A stretch of DNA of 64,000 bases from Rugalucina vietnamica (GCA_964017185.1 OZ024880.1:40638329-40702328); one strand, 5' to 3'; shown: positions 46,630-58,943, numbered from the stretch's first letter. Made by a program: numbers and translations. The notes: generated by a model not told the origin, from the sequence alone.

Positions 46630-47075
46630 AGCTGTTCGGTCCTCGTGGTCAATCTCTAAATAGGCAATGAATCATCACGGACAGAAAAATAAATTAAAAC
46701 AAACACCATAATGAATCAAACACAACTTCTCAGTTACTGAACGCTGCCAGGCAACGGGAGCTCCCAGGGAAGCTAAACAACGGCACTGAAAATCTGGAGC
46801 GAATGAAAATCACTAGTCAAACACCGGTGAGCCAAGCAGCATACAAGAAGCCCCGGCCCCATCAAACTTATATGAATAATTTTCAGTTAGGGCTAAAAAA
46901 GGAAAAGTAGGCAATGATCAGGAAATGGCGCAATCAGAATGAAATTCCAACTCCAAAAACCGAGGTGGGAAAAAACTAAATTGACAATTAGGTACTTGTA
47001 CTTAGAAACCATATCGTAAGCCGAGTGAGCAGCTATTTCCCAATAGGTGGCCACTTAGTTACCCGAACTTAAATA
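46630..47075 (-). mobile_element. RT-element 3' fragments, mirror copy
   Basis: Inverted counterpart of 29870-30310. Confidence 0.6.
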
Positions 47076-47972
47076 AAAATATGAAAACGAAAAATAAACT
47101 AAACAAATAAATAAAACAATAAAGTATTTTTAACATTTAAAAGTCAAGATATACATACATGTATATTTTGTGCGTCATTTATAAATACTAATATGTTTTA
47201 CCACTTCGTGCCACTAACTGAGGAAATCGAGATTCATATAGTAAAGAAGGGCCTGGAGGTATTCACAGTTTGCTGAAAAAATAAAATATAATGGGACAAT
47301 TTAAATGCCAATAAAAAGTAAGTATTGGTCTTGTTGAATGTAAGTACTGTTTGATGGAAATAATCAGAAAAATATTCGATTTTTTTTTCTTATTTTCGCA
47401 CAAAACATAAGTTGTGGGAAGAGTATGTATACCCCTGAACACCCCGTCATGTTTTACAGATGGTCTGTGAAAATAAGCCGTCAGACTTTTTTCGTTGACA
47501 TACAGTTGCTTAAAAAATGAAAAAGGAGTTGTTTTGAAAAATGAAAGAACTTATCATTTTTGACAATTTAATTGCATTCCATACCACCCTATTCTTAAGC
47601 AACAAAAGACAGTTAGAAGCGTATTTCCTATAGTCGCAATACATTTTATTCAATAGGGCTAGGTTGCTACTACAACAAATGGCATATTGTTGGCATCTGC
47701 CGTGACAGCGACCGCCTGACCAAGTGACGTTGAACGCCAAAAACCCAAGCAATTCACGGGTACCAAAATTAATAACCATTTCTGGTATTGAGCCGTAGGT
47801 TTCAACAACATTGAAATCGGCACACACTTATTGGACGATCTTCCGAAATTTGCATTGTGTGCATGGTTTTGAAAAATCACGAGCCCACGCCCGCGAGGCA
47901 TGTAATTTCACTTTTTTTACCCGCACGTAACCGCACATGAACACTAAAACTTGGAGTTTACAACACGGAAAT

Positions 47973-48427
47973 CGTTGGCTCGTTGACAAAACCTCGTAAC
48001 TGCAAAAAAAAAAAAAAAAAAATTCAGGAGAAGCAAAAAAACTAAAACGTGTTTATAAATGATATATAATTGTGCATGTTTACAAATTGTCGTATATACA
48101 AAACTTGATAAATGAAAGCTAGAAGCAGATTCTTATGATGAATTAAAGAATGCATTTATGAGAAATCATACATATGCAACTTTTGCAGATTTTCTAATAT
48201 TTGAAATTTTTGAAATTGCATATACGAGGTTTTGTCACCTTTTTTCAAGTCAGTTTACCATTTGTAGTTACGAGGTTTCGTAAGGTCATCGAAAAAACTA
48301 ACTTCCCATTGGACATAACCTACAAGGCTTTGTCACAAGCTGAATTTGAATGTTTTGAATCGCGCCATGTGAAAAAACGATTTTTTTGAAAAAAGTGCAG
48401 TTACGAGGTTTTGTCAACGAGCCAACG
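47973..48427. mobile_element. 455-bp MITE, AAAT target duplication, right arm only
   Basis: It runs from CGTTGGCTCGTTGACAAAAC to GTTTTGTCAACGAGCCAACG. AAAT occurs at 47969-47972 and 48428-48431. The left arm (about 28990-29005) has the empty site with a single AAAT. The terminal repeat extends through CCTCGTAACTGCA. The word TACGAGGTTTTGTC recurs in the interior in variant form (about 48225, 48270, 48325). Near the left end is a run of about 18 A. Non-coding. Confidence 0.9.
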
Positions 48428-48772
48428 AAATGTTTTCGAGTCATTTTATGCTGGTTGTGTTCACATGTTTTAGATGATCAACCGATTTTAAAGACGAGAG
48501 GAAAAGTAAAGTTCCGTTGACTGTGGTACTCAGTATATATAATAGTGTGGTGTTAGGAGGCCTGCATAATACAGACATGCCATCCTAATGCATATTCAAG
48601 AAGACTGTTTGAAAGTAAAAATAGAAGGCACCGACACAGATTACACAACGAAAAACGACTTCTCAGTTACTAAATGCTGTCCAGAAACCGGCGCAACCAG
48701 GGAAGCTAAATACATTACTAAAAGTCTGGAGCAAATGAAAAACACAAGTTATACACCGGTGAGCCAAGCAGC

Positions 48773-49226
48773 ATAGGGGTGAAAGCACCATTTAAAATCC
48801 CATAGACCTCAATACAAACATTTTGGCTAAAACAGTATGTTTCCTGTAATTTGGTGAAACTTTTATCCACTTTCTTGTTTGCATTAGGGTATCATACTTT
48901 AGTTAAGAAGAAAACAAGCATACCTCATGTTGCATTTTAGAGCATCAGGGAGTATCGAAGAGGTGCGCCATCAAAGGAGAAGATATTTGACCGAAGCGAC
49001 CTGAAAAAATATTAAAATTAAAAATTGACTTGAAACCACACCTGGAATCAATAAATCACTGTAGCTAAATAATTTGAGCTTTATATTTAAATAATTGAAA
49101 ATTATTGTCAATTTATCTATCAGCATTTGTCAATCAGAAAAGCTGAAATTTTAATACCATTTAAATTGTCCACCAAAACTTTTGCGTACACAGAAAGTGA
49201 TGACTTAATGGTGCTTTCACCCCTAT
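48773..49226. mobile_element. GGGGTGAAAGCACCATT MITE, mirror copy
   Basis: Inverted counterpart of 28183-28645. It is missing about ten bases (TCCATTACTT) before GAGCTTTATA. Confidence 0.75.
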
Positions 49227-50139
49227 ACTGTTCCAAATTCCCCTCTAAATCAACAAGAAAACCCTCTGTTTCAATATTTGTTCTGTACTGAGTACAAATG
49301 CCAAGTTTAGCTATCAGCCGTACACCGGCATTCCTCAAGCTCTGCGCGAAAGATTTTTCTTCGATGAGGCTCGGCCACACAAAATGAACGAGGATTTTTA
49401 CTAAATAAATGATAAGTTACCTCCTGGGACTGGCTGTCTGTGTGCTGCATGTAGCTGTTGTGGATTCCAGACGAACCCCCAGACTATCCAGCTACTGAAA
49501 CAAACAGAAACATTTATTAACACAGGGTCTTGAAAATTTGATACCATATCTTTAAAGCATACCCCCAATTTTATACAAAAATATGCCTTTTTACCACTTT
49601 TTTGCAATCAGAAAGCTCAAACATGCTTATAAATGCTCTTTTCTGTCCATAAGAGCAACATAGAGAGTCAATGTCACCCACTTATATCACCAACAGGGTC
49701 ATAAAGATCATTTGAACAGTATGAAGGGGACTAAAATCAATGTCGCAGGAGTCCGAGCAGAGAAATCGGACATTTTAGCCGCATCTTGTGGTTGCGCCGA
49801 TTTCCAAAGCCGGGATTTTGCGGGTTATGAAAGTCATCAGATTACTAAAACGAAGCAGGAATTCAATAAAAAAAAGACATTCTCACTACATCAAAGCATA
49901 TTATCCAGTGTTGGGGTAGGGTCAAGGCACCCCACCCCCTCTACTGGAATCAAGTTTAGGCAGATTTCAAATTAATTGCCCTTCATTGGGGCTCATTTTC
50001 ATATTTAGAAAGATTCTATGATGAACATTAGCCTAAATAAAGCAGTTTTCAGTGTATGTAGTTAAAATGCAAAGTAAAATGCTGAGAACTTCATGTCATG
50101 GCAGATAAGGACCCCTGAGTGCAAATTTCTTCCTTCTCT

Positions 50140-50573
50140 ATAGGGGTGAAAGCACCATTTAAAATCCCATAGACCTCAATACAAACATTTTGGCTAAAAC
50201 AGTATGTTTCCTGTAATTTGGTGAAACTTTTATCCACTTACTTGTTTGCATTAGGGTCTCATACATAAGTTAAGAAGAAAAAAAGCATACCTCATGTTGC
50301 ATTTTAGAGCATCAGGGAGTATCGAAGAGGTGCGCCATCAAAGGAGGAGATATTGGACCGAAGCGAATTAAAAATTAGAATTAAAAACTGACTTGCAACC
50401 ACACCTGGAATCAATAAATCACTGTAGCTAAATAATTCCATTACTTTGAGCTTTATATTTAAATAATTGAAAATAATTATCAATATATCTATCAGCATTA
50501 GTCAATCAGAAAAGCTGAAATTTTGATACCAACAAAACTTTTGCGTACACAGAAAGTGATGACGTAATGGTGC
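50140..50573. mobile_element. GGGGTGAAAGCACCATT MITE, truncated, mirror copy
   Basis: Inverted counterpart of 26866-27305. Confidence 0.7.
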
Positions 50574-51443
50574 AAGAAGCCCGTTCTCAACCATCTTATA
50601 TAAATAGCATTCTGTCGAGACTTAAAGGATGTGTAGCATTTAAAAGTCACGATTTACGTACATTTTATGCGTTGTGTATGGTATAAATACTAATATGTTT
50701 TATCACTTCGTGCCATTAACTGAGGAAATTAGGATCCATATAGGATTTTTAACATTTAAAAGTCACGATTTACGTACATTTTATGCGTACAATATACCTA
50801 TTGTATATTTATCAAAATGTGTGAAATTGAGAGTACGTTTAGAGAATCCGTGCATGTAGTTGTCATAATTTTAATATTTGAAAAACATCTAAATTAACAT
50901 TTCAATAAATATCTATAGCACCTAGTTTTGTGTGTTAGTCTGATGGTTTGTATCCGGGCTAAATAGCTGAGGTCATGTCTAGCTCTTTTATTAGCCACTG
51001 TCACAGTTTCTGTGCAAGTGCTTAATATGCCATTAATTATGTAATTAATGAATTAACAATCTTGATTTGCGTACGCATATATCTCCAGTTGTTGAGTTGA
51101 CGGTCCATCTGTAATGAATCAGACAAGGTTCGACCTAGCATCCGCATTCAAAATAGTATTTCAATACCGTCAACGAAATGTATATATGGAACTGTTGTTG
51201 AAGTTGTTCATTAACTATTGTCAATATGCAAATAAAATGTTGGTTTTGATTAAAATGCTTTCTTTTTGTATTCATTGTGTATAATGCATGGTTAGGTTAC
51301 CTACTGTCATGACTATGATAACATTACTTACAGCTTAGACACAAGTTACAGGCTAACCCTTACGAATCTGAATAAATGCAGTGCCTGTACTTGTCGTGGA
51401 TTAGGTAACAATATTTAACTGACTGTGTAGTTACCGGAACTAC

Positions 51444-51722
51444 ATGTTCTGTATGTTTATCAATCTGATAAGAAAATGTATTAAGCAAGCCATAGAAAAC
51501 GATCGAAAATTAAAAAACATGAATCGGGAACTGGTGAAATTAGAACAAAAGTCCCACCCTAACACCGAGGTGAGACCCAAAATAAATAATCGTGTTTTGA
51601 TACAAATTGAACATAGTAGTAAGCGGACTCAGAAACTTTTAGCCGAAACTGAACAATATGCATTATTAGTTATAATAATATCGTTTACTTATAGGACTGG
51701 TGCAAACAACAAAGATGTTTGA
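51444..51722 (+). CDS. unrecognised small ORF, mirror copy (92 codons)
   Basis: Mirror of 25808-25993. It is longer at the C-terminus because one extra serine codon and downstream changes leave the frame open. See that entry; no function can be given. Confidence 0.25.
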   Translation: MFCMFINLIRKCIKQAIENDRKLKNMNRELVKLEQKSHPNTEVRPKINNRVLIQIEHSSKRTQKLLAETEQYALLVIIISFTYRTGANNKDV

Positions 51723-52014
51723 CACCAAAACATAAAACAAATAGAACCGCAAGAGAGAGTACCACTTTTGGGATTTCAGTAAAAATGCTGAGGGTATTAA
51801 ACTAGTTTAACGCGATCAAACCTCTCCCTTAGCTTCTGCAGTGGCTCAGTCGTACACACATTAGGGATAGGAAAATGCAAACCGATCGAAAAACAATACA
51901 TGATGATTGCAGAAGCTAGAGCAATAAAAAGATGTGCTGGGAGACCTTTTTTGAGCCGCCACACCGCTCAACCACAAGAACTCTGATTTGAAAATTAATA
52001 AACGTTAGCAATGA

Positions 52015-52370
52015 TCACGAACAAGTACAATCAGAACCAAAGCTCAAGGGTGGTCGGGTGGGAATATGGGCCCCCGACCTTTGGTGCTGCTTGTGTCTCC
52101 AGGCAAAGCTTCTAATCAACTGACCGACCATCTGATTACTGGTTAGCCGCTCGTGTCTGAGCCTGCCCAGGATAAGCGGTTTAGTCAAACCATCCATACA
52201 AATAAGCCTTATTAGCTTAGTTGGGTGGTTATATTTATGAAGCACATTTTGAGTGTCATGACATCCTAATGTTGGGTAAAAGTCCCATAAAATGGAGGCA
52301 GCGTCCCGACATGACCTTTGTTGTTGACTGTGACGTAAAGCATCAATTCAAACAAACAAAATCAACTCTG
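52015..52370 (+). repeat. dispersed repeat (GGTGGTCGGG family), mirror copy
   Basis: Inverted counterpart of 25090-25440; direct relative of 12650-12990. Confidence 0.6.
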
Positions 52371-52989
52371 AAAACCTGGGCCGGAAAAAAAAACAATTCA
52401 GAAAAAAGGGCAGTGACCTTTTTTAAGTTTCTCGCGCATTTTAATAAGAAACTAAGTGAGAGATAAAAACAAAATGTGTTTACAACTTAACAATCTAAGG
52501 CAAAAATAAAAATGGTTAGTTCTATGAATGTGTGAAAACATAGACAACGTGTTAATGCGCACAACCGAAATGTACTACAGAGACCGACCGATGGTTCAAC
52601 GGTTGAAAATAACACCATCAGAACCATGGCAGTTTATTTAATTATTTGAAGAATTAAACAGTTAAAAGATTATTCAATTGAGGTCCTGGATCAACAAAAA
52701 TTTATCTACGTTAAGAAACACTGATTAGTTTCTGAGACATTGATAAAGTCAACATCGAGAGATTCGGCACTGGCCTGTAAAATGAATCAATTACATGATA
52801 TAACAGCTTTCACAAAATTATATGAGACTCAGAACTGGATTTGTTCACCCTGCTAAGCTTGTTCTCACAACTATGTCAAACCGAAACATACCTCCGAATC
52901 CTCTGAGGGATATCGTTTAAATTATTTATAAAACTAAATATAGTTTCCTGTCTAAGAGAATCAATGGTCATATAAACGCTCACCAGAAA

Positions 52990-53779
52990 TAAAAATAAAA
53001 CTGAGATCCTTTAAGAGCAGTGAGCATATTAATGAGAAAAGGGGTGGGCCATGGCATTACTTCCGTCTCTTTTGGACATGATTTACACAAACTTTGTAGA
53101 GCTACTCATCCTAATGTCTCATGCGAAGTTTCCAAATCATAGGCCTTTTGGTTCTTGAGAAGAAGATTTTATAATAAAGATAAAACTACGATCCTTTAAG
53201 AGCAGCGAACATATTAATGAGAAAGGGGATGGGCCATACCGCGGTTTCGGCTACTAAAGCCTCTTCAGTGACCCTTTAGATTTGGCAAAATGGAGCCAAA
53301 GAGAATTACTGAATTTTACAACTTTCAACGGGATAGTCGATACAAAGACTAGTATTATCCAAACAGAGCCAAATAAATAAAACTTTGGTTAGAAAATTAA
53401 TCTTAACCGCTGATGAATTTCTGATTTCTCAGAATATCCTCCCCGATCTCAAAGGACCAAAAGGAAAATATAATCTGCACTATGGATGATGTGCGGGGAG
53501 ACTTTTTAGGGCCGCCACACGGCACAACACCGGCAACTTTAAGAGCAGTGAGCATATTAATGAGAAAAGGGGTGGGCCATACCATGGTTTCGGCTACTTA
53601 AGCCTCTTCAGTGACCCTTTAGATTTGGCAAAATGGAGCCAAAGAGAATTACTGAATTTTACAACTTTCAACGGGATAGTCGATACAAAGACTAGTATTA
53701 TCCAAACAGAGCCAAATAAATAAAACTTTGGTTAGAAAATTAATCTGGTTAGAAAAAAAAATCTAAAATTAATTTGGTT
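52990..53779 (-). mobile_element. 790-bp insertion, AGAAA target duplication, right arm only
   Basis: AGAAA lies at 52985-52989 and 53780-53784. The left arm has one copy (complement of CAGTTTTCTGG near 24402). Read on the minus strand the element ends AAAGGATCTCAGTTTTATTT. Inside are two near-identical units of about 210 bp (53170-53396 and 53534-53750) carrying GGGCCATACC, GGTTTCGGCTACT and CTCTTCAGTGACCC. A T/A-rich 3' end and the duplicated body suggest a retroposed composite. Confidence 0.75.
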
Positions 53780-54123
53780 AGAAAACTGTTTTACAAATGT
53801 CTCCTTTTACGGCCGTAGGCCGGGGCAAACAAATTTTGGGTGAAACAAAATTAGAAGATCCTTTGAAAAAGGTGAAATATTCAAAGGGTGAAGGTGGAAC
53901 ACACTGTGCAATTTCGGGCCATGAACCCTCATCAGTGACCCACTGACCCTTTAAAAACTTGCAACAAAAGTCATACTTTTGCTGTAATCTCTAGCATTAA
54001 ATCAGATCTTGTCATAGAATAGGTCAAAGTAATCTTAATAGTTTTAGTCGTAAAATGTAATAGGTTTAGCTTTGAGGCACACTGCATCAGGAAAGCATGT
54101 CCATGCAACGAATAACACCTTAA

Positions 54124-55464
54124 ACACGGCTAACAAATCTTTAAATGCGTAACCGCGGTTTAGAAAAGAAATCCGATTCATGTCCTTCCGGTTTCGCATC
54201 AGATGACCAACAAAAGGTAAACAAACTTTTGCAGCTCATGTTTCCGAGTAAAATATTTCGATTCGAAGACAAATAATATAATTATCTCAATGCTATTTTA
54301 TTAGTTAGACATTGCTATATTTGGACCCCAAAGGATTTCCAGAAATTTTTCTTTATAATCATGATTTTTATTCCCTACCCCAAAACACATGTTGGGATTG
54401 CATTGTACACGACGAAAATGTGGGTCAGTCGCAGGGATATTTTTAGACTTCCGCTCATTACGTTCATATTAACGGAAAGCAATACAGTGCGCAGGTGATT
54501 TTAACATTGTGTGAGGTCTGGTGACAGTTTCGTTGCCTCTGGCCAATGCATTCTATGCATATGTGGTTAAAAGCTGTGTCAACATTTCGGTTACGAATTT
54601 AATCATTAGAATGATAGCAATATAGTCATTATAGAACACATGTATTAAAGTTTTTGTTTTTGTTAATTGTTTTACGCTGAAGATTATTGTCACATTCTCT
54701 CGTCCTTTCTTAATAGTTGCTTACTCAAATTTGGTGTGTTTGTGATATTTGCAGTGAAAATGTTTGATATAAAATAATACAAACTGTCTATGAAATACAT
54801 GTAATACAATAGTTCACATGCATGATATTCCTGTTCATGAAGACGATTTTACAGCATTCTGTATACTTTAATTTGTTTTGTTTTTTTTCTTGGTTTTATG
54901 TCTTTCAAAACGCTTTACAGGGAAATAAATACCATAACTTGAACAGGTTGAGGTTTTCAAACGTATCTTGAAATATATCCTTCATATTTTAATGATAAAA
55001 TGCGTACCCGTCTTTTCCTTCCCTTCAAATCGATAATGACGGGCACTAACACAACGAAATACTGGCACAGACATCAGATGCAATTTAGTTAATACATCTC
55101 TGTAAATTTGTCGTGGAACAATCACTAAAATTTGATATTTACCAGCAAATTGTCCAATTTTTAGTTGTATTTCGCCGACTTTGGCCATGTTGGAACACCA
55201 GGTTCGAAAAGGGGAATAAATAACTCAAAGACCATCAAATTATTTTGCGAGCTACTTTGGTGCTGAGTTACAATAGTAAATAAGTGACAAAATAGCATTC
55301 ATAGATAATCGATATATTCTGTACTAAAATATAATTATCAATCGATCCTAGTAGTGTATGTTTTGTTTACCTTTTCTTGGTCTTCATATGCGGAACCGGA
55401 ATGGCGTGAATCGGATTTTCTTTCTTAACCGGCGGTTACGCATTTAAAGGTTTGTTAGCCGTGT
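54124..55464. mobile_element. 1,341-bp TIR element, right arm only
   Basis: Ends are ACACGGCTAACAAATCTTTA and the complement of TAAAGGTTTGTTAGCCGTGT. The inverted match extends about 55 bp, including TGCGTAACCG and ATCCGATTC. The left arm (about 24074-24085) lacks it. The flank TTAA on the left and AAAA on the right, with TTAA in the empty site, is compatible with a mutated TTAA duplication. The interior is single-copy in this window and contains a 68-codon ORF. Confidence 0.85.
54982..55188 (-). CDS. unrecognised ORF inside the TIR element (68 codons)
   Basis: It starts at an ATG in good context (CAACATGG) and reads MAKVGEIQLKIGQFAGKYQI.. . It is mixed hydrophobic and basic, with no low complexity. 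No domain recognised. It is too short for a transposase; it could be a captured host exon or the relic of a longer element-encoded protein. Confidence 0.3.
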   Translation of the reverse strand: MAKVGEIQLKIGQFAGKYQILVIVPRQIYRDVLTKLHLMSVPVFRCVSARHYRFEGKEKTGTHFIIKI

Positions 55465-55735
55465 AAAACCCCACTACTGTGGTGGTTCTTATTGTTTTAT
55501 GTCTTGGTGTTAAAAAATATGCCGTTGGTGCCTTATGTATATAAGTTTAGGTAACTGAGTGGCCACCTATTGAGAAAATAGCTGCTCATTCGGATTAAGA
55601 CATGTTTTCATGGTATTAGTACCTGAATGTTGTTTTTTTCCCACCTCGGTTTTTTGGAGTGGGAGTCTTTTTCTGATTGCACCTTTTCCCGATCGTTGCC
55701 TACTTGTACCTTTTTATATAGAAAAAACTGGAGTA
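55465..55735 (+). mobile_element. 5'-truncated RT-element 3' end, mirror copy
   Basis: Inverted counterpart of 23808-24074. It is followed by a T run and by the shortened hairpin near 55783-55835. Confidence 0.75.
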
Positions 55736-56229
55736 TGCAGGGGTATACCTTTTTTTTTTTTTTTTTTTCTCTCTCATTTTTGCTTCAAAACATAGATTGT
55801 GGGTACTCGTTAGAACCGCCTCGCCAGTCTATGTTTTGAGCAAAAATAAGAAAAATAGCAAACATTTCAGTCGTAAAGTTTCATTTTTCTACAACTTTAA
55901 AATCTCTGTATATTTCATGGACCAGTTCTCGTTAAAACCCAAAACAGGAGGTGTGATCAGGGTTAATTTTTAAAAAAATCTCGAAAATAGCGATTTTTAC
56001 GTAGACTAGCTAGACTAGCTACTAGTCTGATAAATATGTTTCGCCCCTTTTTTGTAACATCTTTAATTGTCCTTTTTGATAGCTAGCACATGATATTTTC
56101 TAAAGTATGCATCTTGGCTTAGATTAAAATCGAGACAGAGGAGTAGACCCATGTTATGTCCAAATGATGAGCATTTTATATAAAAAGATTTTTACCTTTG
56201 TAGATTTGTCATTTTAACGCCTAGTGGCT

Positions 56230-56925
56230 AGGCTAATAACTACGCTGCCTTCGTTAATTGCACGCCGGTTGGTCGCGCGTTAGACTCTATGATTGCCCCG
56301 ACATAAAGCTATTCATTTTAGTTGGTTGGAGCCGGAGCTTCTTGTCTGTTGCTTGGCCCACCGGGGTTCAACTGGTGATTTTCTTTTGCTACGGTTTCAG
56401 TAAGTTATTCGGCGTCCAGGGATCTCCATCGTCGGGCAGCTTACTCAATCTGTTAAGTCCTCGTTTTTGATTCACCAGGCCGATTATCATGATTTATTCG
56501 TTTGTCCTTAATGATTCATTGACTAGTTAGAGATTCACCACGAGGTCCGAACAACTTACTAAATGTTGTGAACCACTGCAGAAGATGAGCGTGAGATTAG
56601 GGTTTAAGCCCTCCCCCTCCCAGTAATTTTATATTACTGATCGTTCCAAGGCAATACGTCTGTTGTGGATCTAATTGTTTTGTGTTTTGGAGTCGAATTT
56701 TTGTGCTGTTTAAGCTTTATGTACGTTTTCATATTTTAGTTCAGTTCAGGTAACTGAATGGCCGCCTTTTGGGGAATAACTGCTCACTCGGCTTACTATA
56801 TGTTTTCTTGGTATAAGTACCTAAGTGTTATTTTAGTTTTTTCCCACCCCTCGGTTTATGGAGTGGGAATTTCTTTCTGATTGCGTAATTTCCTGATCAT
56901 AGCCTATTTGTACCTTTTTAAAAAA
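56230..56925 (+). mobile_element. 5'-truncated RT-element 3' end, mirror copy
   Basis: Inverted counterpart of 22610-23300. Confidence 0.75.
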
Positions 56926-57838
56926 ATCCCAGTGTAGAAAATTCGAATGTTTGATATTTTTCCAAGCCAAAAGGGTGCCATTGATGACATCCGTTCCTCA
57001 TTTCATTAAATGTTGTGCTTCAATCAATTTTTATCAAAAGATATTGTTTTTTTTTTTTTTGTTTGTTTTTTTTTTGTTTTCACATTTACACAAAAAACGC
57101 ATTTAGTGAAAGAACTTTCTAAACACTTTGAAACTGAAGTCATTTGAAAGGCGCGCAACTCCAAAAATCGCTTAGAAAAATAACTTTGAAACGTGGCCTC
57201 TTATAATTCTCTTTCAGTGTATAGTCCAATTCATTCATAAAATAGTAACTGATATAGTCGAGTTTCAAAGATTCCACAAGGAACCATGGGTAACGGTTTG
57301 TAATTTTATTTGCAATTTATGAAATGATAACCTTCTTTTTTACTACGTTTCAAAATTTGGTGTCTTTATGGGCATCCTTTTATTAATACTGATAAGCGAA
57401 AGTTTTGTATGATCCTTTATCTGTCTATAAAAACTTATGTAATACAGAATTTCTTGCTTATTATTAGTAATACAATTTTTATTTCTCCAATACTATTTTA
57501 TACCAATACAACTAGAAACTTATTTTCAGAGGTTTCTCTTTTTGTTTCCTTGCTTTTGTCTATTAAACTTAATACTAAACTAAGACATAATGACGGAAAG
57601 TGCTGAAGTTATTGTAACAGTTCCATGCTATATCCTAGGCTATTACATAAATGTAATCCTATGTTCATTGCAGCGAAAATATCCTGTAGAAATGTGAAAT
57701 TTTCCAAAAGTATTTTAACCAAGAGTGTAAAAAATGTTTAAAAAAATATGGATAAATTACATGTATGTCTAAGATGCACCATATCTGAATGTGATTGGTT
57801 TTGTTGCTTTGAAAATATATAGCAAAACATCAGATTAT

Positions 57839-58059
57839 TGAGCCACTGCATAATAAAACCAACAAACTGCCCATGCGAAAACATAGACGCTGATCAGCTG
57901 CACAGTAACTTTACAGCTGATCAGCGTCTTTGTTTTCGCTACACGAACAGTACAATTCCTGTACTTTCTAAATCTAAAATTTCAAGCTTCTAGCCTGTTT
58001 CTATGATGGTACAGGCCAGTTTGTGTCGGATCAAGTTGGTTTTCTTATGAGATGGCTCT
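57839..58059 (+). mobile_element. full TGAGCCGC-type MITE at the outer edge of palindrome B
   Basis: It runs from TGAGCCACTGCATAATAAAA to TTTTCTTATGAGATGGCTCT. The internal hairpin GCGAAAACATAGACGCTGAT / ATCAGCGTCTTTGTTTTCGC lies at 57877-57939. Palindrome B stops matching within the element, right after the hairpin. Confidence 0.8.
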
Positions 58060-58242
58060 ATTGATTATACATGTATATCTAAAATGCGCATTCTTTTTCT
58101 GATACAAGAAAATCTTTTGTGGGTCACTCTTTTTCCGCTGTTTGTTTCTAACATGCCATATGACAATGTTCGACTGTCGAGTGTTTCCAATAATGTTGCT
58201 AAGTATCCTAAACAAGCTGTGAAACAGGGGACGAATGGAAGG

Positions 58243-58249
58243 TATAAAG
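58243..58249 (+). promoter_or_regulatory. TATA box of the cysteine-rich peptide gene
   Basis: TATAAAG lies 121 bp upstream of the start codon. That would put transcription start near 58275 and give a 5' leader of about 95 nt. No other promoter motif was assigned. Confidence 0.45.
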
Positions 58250-58369
58250 ACACAACCCAGTTTCCGTTTAGCATTGTACGCCTGATACAGCATCTCAAAC
58301 AACGAAGAACGAAATTCAATCTGAATTAAATTCGGTCTGTCTACAGAGGAGCGCAAAGTTGAAATCAAC

Positions 58370-58943
58370 ATGCATCTTAAAGCTAAAATATTCATCATCG
58401 CTTTCTGCATTCTCGCACTCACCCTGGTTGTTTGCGAAACAAGTGCTGCGACAGATGGACAAACATTGAGGAAACACTTTGACAGGATTCGGCAAGTTGT
58501 TATCAGTAAGTACTACGCTTTCTTTCTGTTCTTTTTCCTTTTATATTCTTTCTTTCTTTCTTTCTTTTTTCTTTCTTTCTTCATTTCTTGCTTTCTTTCT
58601 TAAGTTTTTTTATTTCGGTTTTAGTGTTTCGTGTTTTCTCCAGGTCTTGAACTATTTCTATCATTATAGTAAACTTTCTTCAGTAGTGTGTGCAATTGTG
58701 GTTGCTCTCGTTGTCAGAAAATGTTTATTTCTTTTGAAAGAAAATACATTGATCATTCGTTTCTGTAGCTATTCTTATTTTCAGTTTATTAAACCAGTTA
58801 TGTGATACAATGAACAATATACATTATTAGTTATAATATACGACTTCTGTATTTCAGCATGCAAGTGTCCACCAACATGTATGCTGAGAATCAAGTCATG
58901 TCTTCGTGGAGGAGAATGTTCAGCCTGTACCGCTGTGTTCTAG
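58370..58943 (+). CDS. secreted cysteine-rich peptide, two coding exons (73 aa)
   Basis: Exon 1 codes 58370-58505, donor A/GTAAGT. Exon 2 codes 58858-58943, acceptor TTTCAG. The joined frame runs to TAG at 58941. Residues 1-22 or so form a signal peptide (MHLKAKIFIIAFCILALTLV..), with possible cleavage after Ala26. A short charged stretch, rich in Arg, Lys and Asp, follows. The last 27 residues hold six cysteines, at 47, 49, 53, 60, 66 and 69 (C-X1-C-X3-C-X6-C-X5-C-X2-C), plus several Arg and Lys. All six cysteines are in exon 2. A small secreted disulfide-rich peptide fits an antimicrobial or signalling peptide. I recognise no family by spacing, so function is open. The gene lies just outside palindrome B and is single in the window. 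Confidence 0.7.
58550..58603. repeat. CTTT-rich microsatellite in intron 1
   Basis: Pyrimidine-rich run of TTTC/CTTT units within the 352-bp intron of the peptide gene. It accounts for the Phe/Ser-rich ORFs here. Confidence 0.85.

Larger units (their letters stand above)
39361..57939 (-). repeat. palindrome B, right arm (about 18.6 kb)
   Basis: Reverse complement of 19866-37575. It carries three extra insertions (47973-48427, 52990-53779, 54124-55464) and lacks the left arm's 1,806-bp element. The outer end is GTTTTCGC at 57932-57939, inside an intact MITE. Confidence 0.95.

Noticed and set aside
58045..58422. 125-codon minus ORF over the peptide gene promoter
   Set aside because: It overlaps the MITE, the TATA box and the 5' leader of the plus-strand gene; no similarity recognised, and two further frames are open here, so it is composition-driven.
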